64,000 bases of DNA, from assembly GCA_045544615.1 (NCBI GenBank), contig JAZPZI010000014.1, positions 1-64,000 of the forward strand. Reading direction: 5' to 3'. Position 1 is the stretch's first letter. Each line of letters starts with the position of its first letter. The DNA is from CAKSFT01 sp045544615. GTDB taxonomy: Bacteria; Bacillota; Clostridia; UBA1381. A program made the translations under genes and the position numbers. Below the pieces are notes generated by a model. The model was not told the DNA's origin. It ran no database searches and was given only the letters and a program-made list of their open reading frames with translations. Below, piece by piece: positions 1 to 8,100 of the stretch.

Positions 1-397
1 GATCCGAAGGCAACTTGTATGGTGCTAAATATTTGGCATCGAAGCAAAGCATCATCGAAAGATAACTACCTGCACTGCTGCCACCAATATAAATCCCTTC
101 GCAATTACCATACTCGCCAATATTATTATATACCCAACCTACCGCTTCTGCCGCATCACAGATAAACTGTGGAAATAGAGCCTGCGGATACAGTCTGTAA
201 TTTACCGACACAAATGCTATGCCCTGGCTTGCTACATATTTGGCTACCTCACACGCACCTGACTTGTCTCCTTTTTCCAATCCGCCACCGTGCATATACA
301 CAACCACTTTAAACGAATCTTTATCCGGCAGATAAATGTCAAGATACTGCTCCGGATGTTTAGCTTTACCATAGCAAATGTCACTGATAATTTTCAT
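1..397 (-). CDS. Alpha/beta hydrolase (esterase/lipase family), 3' part missing
   Basis: The first about 132 codons of an alpha/beta hydrolase whose 3' end lies beyond the left window edge. The protein shows the HGGG oxyanion-hole motif of the hormone-sensitive-lipase/BD-FAE type followed by a GGSSAG nucleophile elbow (the serine is the expected nucleophile). Asp and His of the triad would lie in the missing part. The ATG at 397 is preceded by a good AGGGAG ribosome binding site. No signal peptide, so a cytoplasmic carboxylesterase is likely; the substrate cannot be inferred. It points away from thiT and is separated from it by repeat DNA. Confidence 0.85.
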   Translation of the reverse strand, partial: MKIISDICYGKAKHPEQYLDIYLPDKDSFKVVVYMHGGGLEKGDKSGACEVAKYVASQGIAFVSVNYRLYPQALFPQFICDAAEAVGWVYNNIGEYGNCEGIYIGGSSAGSYLSMMLCFDAKYLAPYKLPSD

Positions 398-533
398 AAT
401 GAACTCCCTTTTTGTTTTTCCCTTTCTGGCTTTTGATTTCTTCAGGCATTTTCGACTCGTGCCAAAACCTGCCAGAATTTATCTTTGCAAATCCCATTCT
501 GAAATCAATAAACATTTTTGACGCCACTTATCA

Positions 534-646
534 AAGGCTCCACTGTGTAAGGGGAGCTGTCAGTGAAGCTGACTGAGGGGTTGTTTTCTCATTAACAATC
601 CTCCCGTCACGCTTTGCGTGCCACCCTCCTTTACACAAGGAGGGCT
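534..646. repeat. MITE-like imperfect palindrome
   Basis: About 113 bp that fold back on themselves. The left end (AGGCTCCACTGTGTAAGGGG) matches the reverse complement of the right end (AGCCCTCCTTGTGTAAAGG), and the inner parts GCTGACTGAGGGGTTGTT and AACAATCCTCCCGTCACGC are also inverted copies, around a short centre near 584-592. It has no coding capacity. The layout is that of a non-autonomous MITE or large REP-type element; very similar GTCAGnGAAGCTGACTGAGGG repeats are, from memory, widespread in gut Clostridia genomes. I see no second copy in this window. Confidence 0.7.
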
Positions 647-855
647 ATGAATTGACAACTTCGTTGTCATGAATCGGCGTTCCGCCATGAATTCTCGTTA
701 ACGGTTCGTCGAGGACGCCGAACCCTACACGACATGAATTGAATTGCCTTTAATGTACGTTAGCACAATTCATGAGCCGTAAGGCTCAATTCATGAAATT
801 GCAGATTTCAATTCATGCCATCAGGCAATTCATTGATTTCATCTTCGATGAAATC
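647..855. repeat. Array of short hairpins separated by ATGAATT / AATTCAT spacers
   Basis: The 7-base spacer ATGAATT (or ATGAATC) occurs at 647, 669, 687 and 734. Its reverse complement AATTCAT occurs at 767, 788, 810 and 827, so four copies face four inverted copies. Between them sit small perfect hairpins, several with a TTC loop: GACAAC-ttc-GTTGTC (654-668), GGCG-ttc-CGCC (676-686), GAGCC-gtaa-GGCTC (774-787), GAAAT/ATTTC (795-809), GCC/GGC (817-826) and a 9-bp stem GATTTCATC-ttc-GATGAAATC (835-855). Stem sequences differ while spacer and loop are kept. It abuts the MITE-like element and ends 40 bp before the thiT promoter. Function unknown. Confidence 0.75.
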
Positions 856-895
856 ATTCTACCACATTCGCAATCTTTTTTCAACAAAAAAATCC

Positions 896-924
896 TTGAC
901 AAACAAAAAAAATTGCTATATAAT
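896..924 (+). promoter_or_regulatory. Sigma-A promoter of the TPP riboswitch/thiT transcript
   Basis: Consensus TTGACA (896-901), 17-bp spacer, consensus TATAAT (919-924). Transcription should start near 931, just upstream of the riboswitch. Confidence 0.9.
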
Positions 925-952
925 AGCATTGTATTTCGAAATACCAATTAAA

Positions 953-1044
953 AAACCTGGGGTGCTGACCGTGAGTCGGCTGAGATTAAGTGTGTTGCAC
1001 TTTGACCCGTAACCTGATTTGGATAATGCCAACGTAGGGAAAAT
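953..1044 (+). ncRNA. TPP (THI element) riboswitch
   Basis: It contains the conserved TPP-riboswitch blocks in order: CTGGGGTGC, GGCTGAGATTAAG, GACCCGTAACCTGATTTGG and GGATAATGCCAACGTAGGGA. It lies between a perfect promoter and a factor-independent terminator and precedes thiT, so it most likely shuts off thiamine uptake by premature termination when TPP is plentiful. Confidence 0.97.
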
Positions 1045-1059
1045 ACCGTTTTTCTTTGT

Positions 1060-1088
1060 CCGAATCATATTCTGATTCGGCTTTTTTA
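1060..1088 (+). terminator. Riboswitch-controlled terminator
   Basis: An 8-bp perfect stem CCGAATCA/TGATTCGG with a 5-nt loop is followed by CTTTTTT. It lies between the TPP aptamer and the thiT start, the expected position for the expression platform. Confidence 0.9.
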
Positions 1089-1127
1089 TTGGTGTTATTC
1101 TTTTCTTGAATTGAAAGGAGTAATAAA

Positions 1128-1682
1128 ATGACTACAACAAAAAAATTAACCGCAAGCGCGCTTTTGGTTGCACTTGCAACAGTGCTTATGTTTGCATCAA
1201 AACTGATTCCTGCACCCTGGCTGCAAGGTGGCAGCATAACCCTCGCATCAATGGTGCCGATTGTTCTTGCCGGAATCATGTTTGGTACAAAATGGGGGCT
1301 TTGTGCCTCTCTATCCTTTGCACTGATACAAATGATGTCAGGATTTTATCCACCGCCGACACAGACTTTTTTAAACTTTGTGCTTGTAATTCTGCTCGAT
1401 TACATAATCGCATACGGCGCACTCGGTCTTTCGGGACTATTTTACAAAATGACAGGCAAAAAGAGTTTCTCAGCACCTTTGTCTGCATTTTTGGTAACAC
1501 TTATCCGCTACCTTTGCCACATATTATCAGGCATACTGATATGGGGCGTTTATGCAGAGGAAGGGCAAACCGTCCTTGCATACTCGCTTATCTATAACGG
1601 AAGTTATATGATACCCGAGATTATAATCACAACCGTTGTTACAGCCCTGATTTGCAAAATGAGTTTTGTAAAAAAGATATAA
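1128..1682 (+). CDS. thiT: ThiT, thiamine-binding S component of an ECF transporter
   Basis: 184 aa, the normal ThiT length (YuaJ family), with about six membrane segments. N-terminal region KLTASALLVALATVL, then the GGSITLASMVP segment and the C-terminal YNGSYMIPE block that in ThiT contribute to thiamine binding. It binds thiamine outside the membrane and needs a shared EcfA/A'/T module for uptake; that module is not in this window, as usual for group II ECF systems. A GAAAGGAG ribosome binding site precedes the ATG. Monocistronic, between the riboswitch terminator and its own terminator. The TPP riboswitch upstream agrees with the assignment. Confidence 0.95.
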   Translation: MTTTKKLTASALLVALATVLMFASKLIPAPWLQGGSITLASMVPIVLAGIMFGTKWGLCASLSFALIQMMSGFYPPPTQTFLNFVLVILLDYIIAYGALGLSGLFYKMTGKKSFSAPLSAFLVTLIRYLCHILSGILIWGVYAEEGQTVLAYSLIYNGSYMIPEIIITTVVTALICKMSFVKKI

Positions 1683-1697
1683 TTAAAAAACACCTTG

Positions 1698-1731
1698 ATA
1701 CACCCCGTATACATCTTCGGGGTGTATTTTC
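1698..1731 (+). terminator. Terminator of thiT
   Basis: Perfect 10-bp stem ATACACCCCG/CGGGGTGTAT (1698-1707 with 1718-1727) followed by TTTT. Confidence 0.85.
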
Positions 1732-1743
1732 GTTATATTTTAG

Positions 1744-1772
1744 TTGATTTTATCCGATAAAAATGATATACT
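1744..1772 (+). promoter_or_regulatory. Promoter of malQ
   Basis: TTGATT (1744-1749), 17 bp, TATACT (1767-1772). The start of transcription would be near 1779. This argues against the upstream ATG at 1780 and for the ATG at 1813 as the malQ start. Confidence 0.75.
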
Positions 1773-1812
1773 AAACTAAATGGATTTTATTATTAAAAAG
1801 GACGGTAGTTCA

Positions 1813-3240
1813 ATGAAACGCTCAAGCGGTGTACTTATGCACGTATCATCTCTTTTCGGAGATTATTCAATCGGAAGTTTTGGAAAAAATGCAAAGGAAT
1901 TTGTCGATTTTCTGGCAGAATGCGGTTTTTCGTACTGGCAGGTTTTGCCCTTTTATATGGCAGACCAGTATAATTCACCATACCAGTCGCACTCGGCTTT
2001 TTCGGCAAATCCGTATTTTATAGACTTGGATATTCTATTTGAAAAAGGCTACATAGAAAAGTCTGACTTAGACGATGCAAAGCAAAACTCACCCTACTCC
2101 TGTGAGTATGATCGTCTTGGACTTGAGAGATTTGAGCTTTTGAATAAAGCCTCAAAAAAAGCACCAAGAGCTGAAGTTAAGGCATTTATAGATGCACACC
2201 CGTACATAAAAGAGTTCTGTATGTTTATGGCACTAAAGGAGGCAAACTCTCAAAAGGGATGGAACGAATGGGAATCCGCTGACTATAGCGAAGACACACT
2301 CTTTGCGTGGGAGTTTATCCAGTACGAGTTTTTCAATCAATGGATGGAAATCAAAAAATACGCAAACGACAAAGGAATCGGCATCATAGGTGATATCCCG
2401 ATTTATGTTGCATACGATAGCTCTGATGTATATTATCACAAAGACAACTTCCTTTTAGGAGAGGATAATCTGCTAACAGCAGTTGCAGGTGTTCCGCCCG
2501 ACTATTTCTCTGCCGACGGTCAACTTTGGGGTAACCCATTATATGACTGGGACAAAATGGAGCAGGACGGCTTTTCGTGGTGGTGTGACAGACTCAACCA
2601 TATGCTCTCACTCTTTGACGGTGTAAGAATCGACCATTTCAGAGGCCTTGAATCATTCTGGTCTGTTCCCTTACCTGCTGAAAATGCACGAGGCGGAAGC
2701 TGGGTTAAGGCAAAGGGAGAAAAGTTTATTGATAAAATAAAGTCGGCATCAGGCGACAAGCTTATAATCGCCGAAGACCTTGGCGAGATAACAGAAGATG
2801 TCGAAAAGCTTGTTGAATACAGTGGTTTCCCCGGCATGAGAGTTTTCCAGTTCGGATTCCTCTCGGATGGCGATTCACCGCACAAATGCCACAACTACAA
2901 AAACAATTCGATAGCCTACACCGGCACTCATGACAACAACACCCTTTTAGGGTATGTGTGGGAACTTGATGAACAGAACCGCCGGAATATGCTCACATAT
3001 TGCGGATATTTCGAGGAAAACTGGGATAATTGCTATGACAGTATCATAAGAACAATGTTCCAGAGCAGTGCCGGGCTTGTTATATTCCCTATTCAGGACC
3101 TTTTAGGTTTTGGCTCGGATACAAGGCTCAATACCCCGGGCAAGGCAGAGGGAAACTGGGCGTTTCGAATAACCAAAGAACAGCTTTCGGGTATTGACCG
3201 CGAAAAGTTCAGGAAGCTGAACGCTATCTATTCAAGATAA
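1813..3240 (+). CDS. malQ: 4-alpha-glucanotransferase (amylomaltase)
   Basis: 475 aa GH77 enzyme that moves alpha-1,4-glucan segments between maltodextrins or glycogen chains in the cytoplasm. Family motifs: SSGVLMHVSSLFGDYSIG at the N-terminus, GDIPIYVAYDSSDVY, GVPPDYFSADGQLWGNPLYD, RIDHFRGLESFW (Asp nucleophile region), IAEDLGEIT (acid/base Glu) and YTGTHDNNT. The start at 1813 is chosen because AAAAGGACGG lies just upstream; an in-frame ATG at 1780 sits at the predicted transcription start and has no ribosome binding site. It is isolated from other glycogen or maltose genes and followed after 12 bp by an rRNA methyltransferase gene. Confidence 0.96.
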   Translation: MKRSSGVLMHVSSLFGDYSIGSFGKNAKEFVDFLAECGFSYWQVLPFYMADQYNSPYQSHSAFSANPYFIDLDILFEKGYIEKSDLDDAKQNSPYSCEYDRLGLERFELLNKASKKAPRAEVKAFIDAHPYIKEFCMFMALKEANSQKGWNEWESADYSEDTLFAWEFIQYEFFNQWMEIKKYANDKGIGIIGDIPIYVAYDSSDVYYHKDNFLLGEDNLLTAVAGVPPDYFSADGQLWGNPLYDWDKMEQDGFSWWCDRLNHMLSLFDGVRIDHFRGLESFWSVPLPAENARGGSWVKAKGEKFIDKIKSASGDKLIIAEDLGEITEDVEKLVEYSGFPGMRVFQFGFLSDGDSPHKCHNYKNNSIAYTGTHDNNTLLGYVWELDEQNRRNMLTYCGYFEENWDNCYDSIIRTMFQSSAGLVIFPIQDLLGFGSDTRLNTPGKAEGNWAFRITKEQLSGIDREKFRKLNAIYSR

Positions 3241-3252
3241 ACGGAGATTATT

Positions 3253-4020
3253 ATGATTTATAATATCACAAGTACAAAAAACGAAAAATTTAAATTTTTT
3301 AAAAGCCTGAAACAAAAGAAATACCGCACCGAGGAATTCACCGTTGAGGGCAAAAAGTCGGTTCTTGAGGCGATTTCGTCCAAAAAGGAAGTCACCTCGC
3401 TGATTATGTCGGAAAGCTTTATGAACGAGGATTTTTCATATCCCGAAAACATCCCGGTATATTGCATCCCCGACTCGCTTTTTGAACAGCTATCATCGAC
3501 CGAAACGCCGTCGGGTGTTATATGCACAATTAAAATTGAAAAGGATAAGAAGTTCATACCCGATTCAGACAAAGCCTATATCTATTGTGACCACATTTCC
3601 GACCCGGGAAACCTTGGCACAATTATAAGGACAGCAGACGCCGCAGGCTTTGGCGGAGTCTTGCTTTCGCCCGGATGCGTTGAGCTTTATAATCCAAAAA
3701 CCGTACGCTCGAGTATGGGTTCCTTTTTCCGGATGGGAATATACGAAAATGTTACCACCGCTGACCTTGTCGGTATGCAAAAACAAGGATTCAGTATCTT
3801 TAGCGGTGCACTTTCTGATAATACAATATCCTACACCGATGCCGACTTTAAAAAGCCGACTGTTATCGTAGTCGGAAACGAATCGAACGGTGTCTCAGAC
3901 GAGGTTTTATCCATATCCGATGCATCAATTAAAATTCCGATTATCGGTGGCGCAGAGTCGCTAAATGCCGCAATTGCTGCAGCGGTTATGATGTATGAAG
4001 TGTTAAGACAAAGAAATTAA
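3253..4020 (+). CDS. TrmH/SpoU-family RNA 2'-O-methyltransferase
   Basis: 255 aa. N-terminal substrate-binding domain (about 1-95, with the EFTVEGKKSVLEA motif) and C-terminal SPOUT knot domain with the three SpoU motifs: DPGNLGTIIRTADAAG, VVGNESNGVS and IPIIGGAESLNAAIAAAVM. It transfers a methyl group from SAM to a ribose 2'-OH in rRNA or tRNA; the domain set is that of RlmB/TsnR-like enzymes, but the target nucleotide cannot be read from sequence. Short CGGAG ribosome binding site. Co-transcribed with malQ and closed by a strong terminator. Confidence 0.9.
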   Translation: MIYNITSTKNEKFKFFKSLKQKKYRTEEFTVEGKKSVLEAISSKKEVTSLIMSESFMNEDFSYPENIPVYCIPDSLFEQLSSTETPSGVICTIKIEKDKKFIPDSDKAYIYCDHISDPGNLGTIIRTADAAGFGGVLLSPGCVELYNPKTVRSSMGSFFRMGIYENVTTADLVGMQKQGFSIFSGALSDNTISYTDADFKKPTVIVVGNESNGVSDEVLSISDASIKIPIIGGAESLNAAIAAAVMMYEVLRQRN

Positions 4021-4052
4021 AAAAGCTATGGGAATCTTCCCATAGCTTTTTT
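4018..4052. terminator. Bidirectional terminator
   Basis: Perfect 14-bp stem AAAAGCTATGGGAA/TTCCCATAGCTTTT with T runs on both strands, between the convergent methyltransferase (+) and patatin (-) genes. Confidence 0.9.
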
Positions 4053-4060
4053 AATTCCTT

Positions 4061-4918
4061 TTAAATTTTTGACTTTTCAATAAACTTCAATATATTCTCA
4101 AGCTCTTCCTTTGCAACAGTTTTTCCATGTTCATACACTACCTTCAGCTTTTCAGCATCATGCTCAACCGAGCCGACATCGAGCTTCATTCTCGGGCGAA
4201 TAACATATGCATCACCCGACATCTCACGTGTCTTTATGTAAGCGGTTGTTTCGTTATACATCTCGTGTCGATGCTCTATAGTTTCCAAAAGCTTCGGATA
4301 TTTTCTCAAAACTATCCGCATTATAGGCAGAAGCTTGTTCTTTTCCTTCACAAACCCCTCCGGCTGGGTTAATACCACAAGATTTTTCGAAAACCCCTGT
4401 TCTTCGAAATATTTAAGCGGTACCGAGTCTGCCATGCCGCCGTCTAAGAGCTCATATCCGTCAACCTTAACCACCTTTGATACCATAGGCATCGATGCAG
4501 ATGCCCGCATCCACAAAAGGTCATGTTCACGGCAATCGGTACATTGGTAATATACAGGCTTTCCTGTTTTACAATCGGTTGCAACGATATGAAATTCCAT
4601 TGGGTTATTTTTGCAGGTCTCATAGTCAAACAAATCCAGGTTGTTCGGGAGCTCCTCATAGCAGAACTTTTCCCCGTAAATACTGCCGGTTCTGATTAGC
4701 GAGCGAAAGCTTGCATATCTTGGGTCCTTGCAGTATTTTAAGTTGTATCTTATGGTTCTTCCCGGTTGATTTGACTTGTAGTTACAACCAAATACCGCGC
4801 CTGCCGATACGCCTGCCAGTCCGTCAAAAACCACATTATTTTCCATCAACACATCGGTAACGCCTGCGGTGAACATTCCCCGCATTGCACCGCCTTCTAA
4901 AACCAATCCAAGTTTCAT
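4061..4918 (-). CDS. Patatin-like phospholipase family protein
   Basis: 285 aa with the patatin catalytic dyad: GLVLEGGAMRG oxyanion loop at the N-terminus, GVSAGAVFG nucleophile elbow (Ser about residue 39) and the DGGMADSVPL motif carrying the catalytic Asp. It resembles the YjjU/RssA branch of bacterial patatins. No signal peptide, so a cytoplasmic acyl hydrolase; the substrate is unknown. Last gene of a minus-strand run starting with rsmE, 9 bp after the endonuclease IV-like gene; TAGGAG ribosome binding site. Confidence 0.92.
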   Translation of the reverse strand: MKLGLVLEGGAMRGMFTAGVTDVLMENNVVFDGLAGVSAGAVFGCNYKSNQPGRTIRYNLKYCKDPRYASFRSLIRTGSIYGEKFCYEELPNNLDLFDYETCKNNPMEFHIVATDCKTGKPVYYQCTDCREHDLLWMRASASMPMVSKVVKVDGYELLDGGMADSVPLKYFEEQGFSKNLVVLTQPEGFVKEKNKLLPIMRIVLRKYPKLLETIEHRHEMYNETTAYIKTREMSGDAYVIRPRMKLDVGSVEHDAEKLKVVYEHGKTVAKEELENILKFIEKSKI

Positions 4919-4927
4919 AAAGCACTC

Positions 4928-5779
4928 CTATTTAAGCCTCTCATAAATTTTCTTCATCTGCAAGGCGTCCTCGGGTTGTGTACCTGCCGATTCACAGATA
5001 AATACCGGCGAGAGATTCTTTTTTAATACAATCTCTGCCACATGGTCAAACTCAGGGCCAAAAACCTCATCTTCAAAGGTAAGATGCTTTTTCTCGCCGC
5101 CCTTTGTATATTCAATCTTACTGAAATGACTGTGGAAAATCTTCAGTCTGTCAGACCCGAGCTTATTCTCGATAGCATCAAATACCGCCAGAAAATCGTC
5201 GTAGCTTTTCAGACCGCCAAGAGTTCTTGCATTCAGATGCCCAAAATCAATTGTCGGCAACAGTCTGTCATCAATACGGCAAAGCTCCATAACCTCATCA
5301 AGGTTTCCGAGCTGATTAATCTTGCCCATTGTTTCAATACAAAGATGAATATCACCGCAACCGATATCATCAGCTGTTTTCTGGGCAAGCTTCACAGTAA
5401 TTTTTGCATACTCTAAAGCCTCTTCCCTTGTCATCTTACCGAGTGCTCCTGCGTGCACTACAACTCTTTTTGCACCCATTGCCTTCGCAGCATTCAGGCT
5501 CTGCACAATATAGTCGATACTCTTTATCCTTTTTTCTTCCTCGGGTGTTGCAAGATTTATATAATACGGCGAATGCAGACTCATCAAAATCCCGTTTTCT
5601 TCTGCATTCTTTCCTATTCTGTGTGCTGTCTCCTCGCCGATTCTGACACCGTTTCCACACTGGTATTCATAAGCATCGAGTCCGAAATTCGAAAGCCACT
5701 TGGGCATCTCCTCCGATGCTTTGAAGCCCTGGGCGTAGAATAAATCTCCATTTCCGGCTGCTCCGAATTTTGCACCCAT
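4928..5779 (-). CDS. Endonuclease IV-like TIM-barrel protein (AP endonuclease family 2)
   Basis: 283 aa. Xylose-isomerase-like TIM barrel with the Nfo-type metal-binding pattern: LHSPYYINLA, VVHAGALG, CIETMGK, TIDFGHLNA, FHSHFSKIEYTKGGEKKH and a late CESAGTQPEDA. Nfo cuts DNA 5' of abasic sites with a trinuclear zinc centre. Length and motifs match the deoxyribonuclease IV family, but the sequence belongs to a divergent clade, so AP-endonuclease activity is likely rather than certain. The ATG follows directly on the aroK stop; its ribosome binding site (GGAGAG) is in the aroK end. Confidence 0.85.
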   Translation of the reverse strand: MGAKFGAAGNGDLFYAQGFKASEEMPKWLSNFGLDAYEYQCGNGVRIGEETAHRIGKNAEENGILMSLHSPYYINLATPEEEKRIKSIDYIVQSLNAAKAMGAKRVVVHAGALGKMTREEALEYAKITVKLAQKTADDIGCGDIHLCIETMGKINQLGNLDEVMELCRIDDRLLPTIDFGHLNARTLGGLKSYDDFLAVFDAIENKLGSDRLKIFHSHFSKIEYTKGGEKKHLTFEDEVFGPEFDHVAEIVLKKNLSPVFICESAGTQPEDALQMKKIYERLK

Positions 5780-6301
5780 TTATATCTCTCCGTTTCTTTT
5801 TAGAATTTTTAAGATGAGTTCTGCCTGCTCCCTTGGTGTCGAATCATTTCTTGCATCCACCATAAAATCGCAGTTTTTATAGAACTCCCGTCTTGCATCA
5901 AGCCTTGCTAAAACATCGTCAAAGCCTGAGTCCTTAATAAGCGGCCTTGAGCCTTTTGAACTCATAAGTCGGTTTTTTATCACCTCGGGCGTTATGTTGA
6001 TATTTACAATCACACCGTTTTTGCGGAGTTCTGCAATGTTTTCTTCACGCAAAACCACACCGCCACCGGTCGAGATTATAGCATCTTCAAGCTCTGACAG
6101 TTTCTTTATAACCTCTGTTTCCAAATCTCTGAAATATCCTTCACCGAATTTTTCAAAAATCCGGTTTATGCTCATTCCAGCTTTGTCGACAATCACCCGG
6201 TCACTGTCGAAAAGTTTTCTTGCCGTGATTTTTGAAAGCTCTGTTGCAATACTGGTTTTGCCTGCCATCATAAATCCGGTCAATACTATATTTTTACCCA
6301 T
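5780..6301 (-). CDS. aroK: Shikimate kinase
   Basis: 173 aa. ATP-dependent 3-phosphorylation of shikimate. Walker A GFMMAGKTSIA (about 9-19), the DSDR shikimate-binding motif (33-36), FGEGYFRDLE and STGGGVVLR (Walker-B-like GGG). Its ATG overlaps the end of aroE by 8 bp, indicating translational coupling. With aroE it supplies two consecutive steps; the other chorismate genes are not in the window. Confidence 0.96.
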   Translation of the reverse strand: MGKNIVLTGFMMAGKTSIATELSKITARKLFDSDRVIVDKAGMSINRIFEKFGEGYFRDLETEVIKKLSELEDAIISTGGGVVLREENIAELRKNGVIVNINITPEVIKNRLMSSKGSRPLIKDSGFDDVLARLDARREFYKNCDFMVDARNDSTPREQAELILKILKRNGEI

Positions 6302-7139
6302 CTATTCCAAATACATCCTTTACAATTTTATCATAAAAGTCCATACCGAGCTTTTCCTTTGTAAACAGCTCATACGCCAGAATCCCCTGATAAATCAGCA
6401 TCCCGAGTCCGTTTAATGTTTTAGCACCCATTTTCTTTGCCTCTTTTAAAAATAGTGTTTCTGCAGGGTTATAAATCATATCGGCAACAAAGCTTTTCTC
6501 ATCAATCAGACCGAAATCAAACGGTGGCATCTTGTCCTCATTCGGGTGCATACCAAGTGATGTTGTATTTATAACAAGATCGTAGTGTGTATGCCTGATT
6601 TCCTTAAATACGGTATAGCCAATACTTTTTTCTATCTCATAGGCAATTTTATCAGCCTTTTCCTTTGTGCGGTTTACTATAGTCATGCTCGATGCACCCT
6701 CCATCGCCAGGAGTGACGCAACAGGTCTTACTACTCCACCTGCACCGAGGATTAAAACATCCTTTCCCGTGACATTGAATCCTTCTCTTTTTAGGGACAT
6801 ATAAAAACCGTCGGCATCGGTTGTATAGCCAATCAGTTTTCCGCCGTCATTTACTATGGTATTTACCGAGTCAAAGGCTTTTGATTTTTCCGATATTACA
6901 TCAAGATACGGCATAACATCCTGCTTGTATGGTGCGGTAACGTTCACGCCCGCAAATCCGAGTCCACGCAATCCTTCAACCGCACATTTTAGCTCGTCTT
7001 TTTCAACGTTATAAGCACAATATATATAATTTTTTTCCAAAACCTCTGAAATATAGTTATGCATTGCCGGCGAAAAGCTATGTCCCACCGGGTTACCTAT
7101 AATTCCGAGCTGTTTTGTTTTTCCGTCTAGCTTAATCAT
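6294..7139 (-). CDS. aroE: Shikimate dehydrogenase (NADP+)
   Basis: 281 aa. Reduces 3-dehydroshikimate to shikimate. N-terminal substrate domain with GNPVGHSFSPAMHN, the catalytic Lys/Asp segment NVTAPYKQDVMPYLD, the nucleotide-binding loop GAGGVVRP and the NRTKEKADK motif, and a conserved C-terminal GLGMLIYQG. AAAGGTG ribosome binding site; 2 bp downstream of yqeG and overlapping aroK. Confidence 0.96.
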   Translation of the reverse strand: MIKLDGKTKQLGIIGNPVGHSFSPAMHNYISEVLEKNYIYCAYNVEKDELKCAVEGLRGLGFAGVNVTAPYKQDVMPYLDVISEKSKAFDSVNTIVNDGGKLIGYTTDADGFYMSLKREGFNVTGKDVLILGAGGVVRPVASLLAMEGASSMTIVNRTKEKADKIAYEIEKSIGYTVFKEIRHTHYDLVINTTSLGMHPNEDKMPPFDFGLIDEKSFVADMIYNPAETLFLKEAKKMGAKTLNGLGMLIYQGILAYELFTKEKLGMDFYDKIVKDVFGIDG

Positions 7140-7141
7140 TT

Positions 7142-7642
7142 TTATTCACCTTTATAATTTTTTAAAACAACTCTCTCGAGTGCTCTTTTGAATTTGAAAA
7201 ACAAAGTTTCCTTATCCTCAATCGGCAAAACAAGCATCGCTTTTGCACCTGCACGACGTGCACACCAGATATCGGTAAAAACCTGGTCGCCGATAAGTAT
7301 TGTCTCATCGGGTGTTGCATTCATGATTTGCATTGCTTTTTTAAACCCTGAAAGAAGCGGTTTTTTTGCATTAGAAATCCATTTCGCACCGATATTTTCA
7401 TTGAAAATCTCCACTCTTTTTCCGTTGTTATTTGATAAAAAACAAAACTCCACACCCTCACGCTTAAGCCTTTCCAAAAAGGCAAGAGCTGACTCGTCGG
7501 GGGTCTTTACCGTATATGGCACGAGTGTGTTATCAATGTCCAGTATCGCAAACCTGATTTTGTTATCTTCAAAAAAGCCTTCCGGAATGTCCGAAACCTT
7601 TTTATAAAAATAATCAGGATAAAATCCTTCAAATCTACTCAT
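7142..7642 (-). CDS. yqeG: YqeG-family HAD-type phosphatase
   Basis: 166 aa HAD IIIA hydrolase. Motif I LDIDNTLVPY (both Asp present), motif II FLSNNN, motif III Lys region NAKKP and motif IV IGDQVFTDIWCARRAG. YqeG proteins are conserved in Firmicutes, commonly beside aroE and ribosome-assembly genes; some relatives dephosphorylate phosphatidylglycerophosphate. Substrate here undetermined. Directly abuts the membrane-protein gene upstream. Confidence 0.92.
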   Translation of the reverse strand: MSRFEGFYPDYFYKKVSDIPEGFFEDNKIRFAILDIDNTLVPYTVKTPDESALAFLERLKREGVEFCFLSNNNGKRVEIFNENIGAKWISNAKKPLLSGFKKAMQIMNATPDETILIGDQVFTDIWCARRAGAKAMLVLPIEDKETLFFKFKRALERVVLKNYKGE

Positions 7643-8085
7643 TATCTTTTCTTTAACCTCGCAAGCTTAATAAGATTTACAACTGTTACAATCACAAGGT
7701 ATATACATCCTGCCCATGCAACAACAGCAGTTTCCGTCTTTGAATTCAAAAGCATTTTAATCATCGAATTTTCATGCCATGAAATGACAGTATCTGCCCC
7801 GAAGATTTTTGAGAGTATAAAAGATGTGTTGCAAAAAACTGCCGCAAGCGAGAGCCCCAGACACGCGTGACCATAGTTCTTTGTAGTTCCGGTCTTTTTA
7901 TGTAGAAGATATAAAACCACAGCACCGATTAAAAGTAAAATCGCTGTCGGTATAACAAACACCGGGTTCATATAGTTTTTGGATAAAACAAATAGCCATA
8001 CGTATGCACTCGCTGCTATGGCATAGTTTATCAACACTCTGTTTTCAATCTTTTCCGATAATTTTTGTTTTTTTACCTGTTTCAT
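7642..8085 (-). CDS. Small four-helix membrane protein, function unknown
   Basis: 147 aa, not recognised. About four hydrophobic segments (roughly 19-36, 42-62, 73-92, 118-139) with basic ends (KQVKKQKLSEK at the N-terminus, KLARLKKR at the C-terminus), so both termini are probably cytoplasmic. A GAGGG ribosome binding site precedes the ATG. It lies in the rsmE-to-patatin transcription unit. Confidence 0.8.
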   Translation of the reverse strand: MKQVKKQKLSEKIENRVLINYAIAASAYVWLFVLSKNYMNPVFVIPTAILLLIGAVVLYLLHKKTGTTKNYGHACLGLSLAAVFCNTSFILSKIFGADTVISWHENSMIKMLLNSKTETAVVAWAGCIYLVIVTVVNLIKLARLKKR

Positions 8086-8100
8086 TTTGTGTCCCTCTTT

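Noticed and set aside
647..855. CRISPR-like regularity of the ATGAATT spacers
   Set aside because: The repeated unit is only 7 bases, intervals vary from 17 to 47 bp, the intervening segments are palindromes, the second half is inverted, and no cas gene is present.
815..1279. Reading frames over the hairpin array and TPP riboswitch (815-1012 plus, 986-1279 minus)
   Set aside because: They cross a promoter, a clear riboswitch and its terminator, and have no ribosome binding site.
1780..1812. Longer malQ start at 1780
   Set aside because: It coincides with the predicted transcription start and lacks a ribosome binding site; the ATG at 1813 has one.
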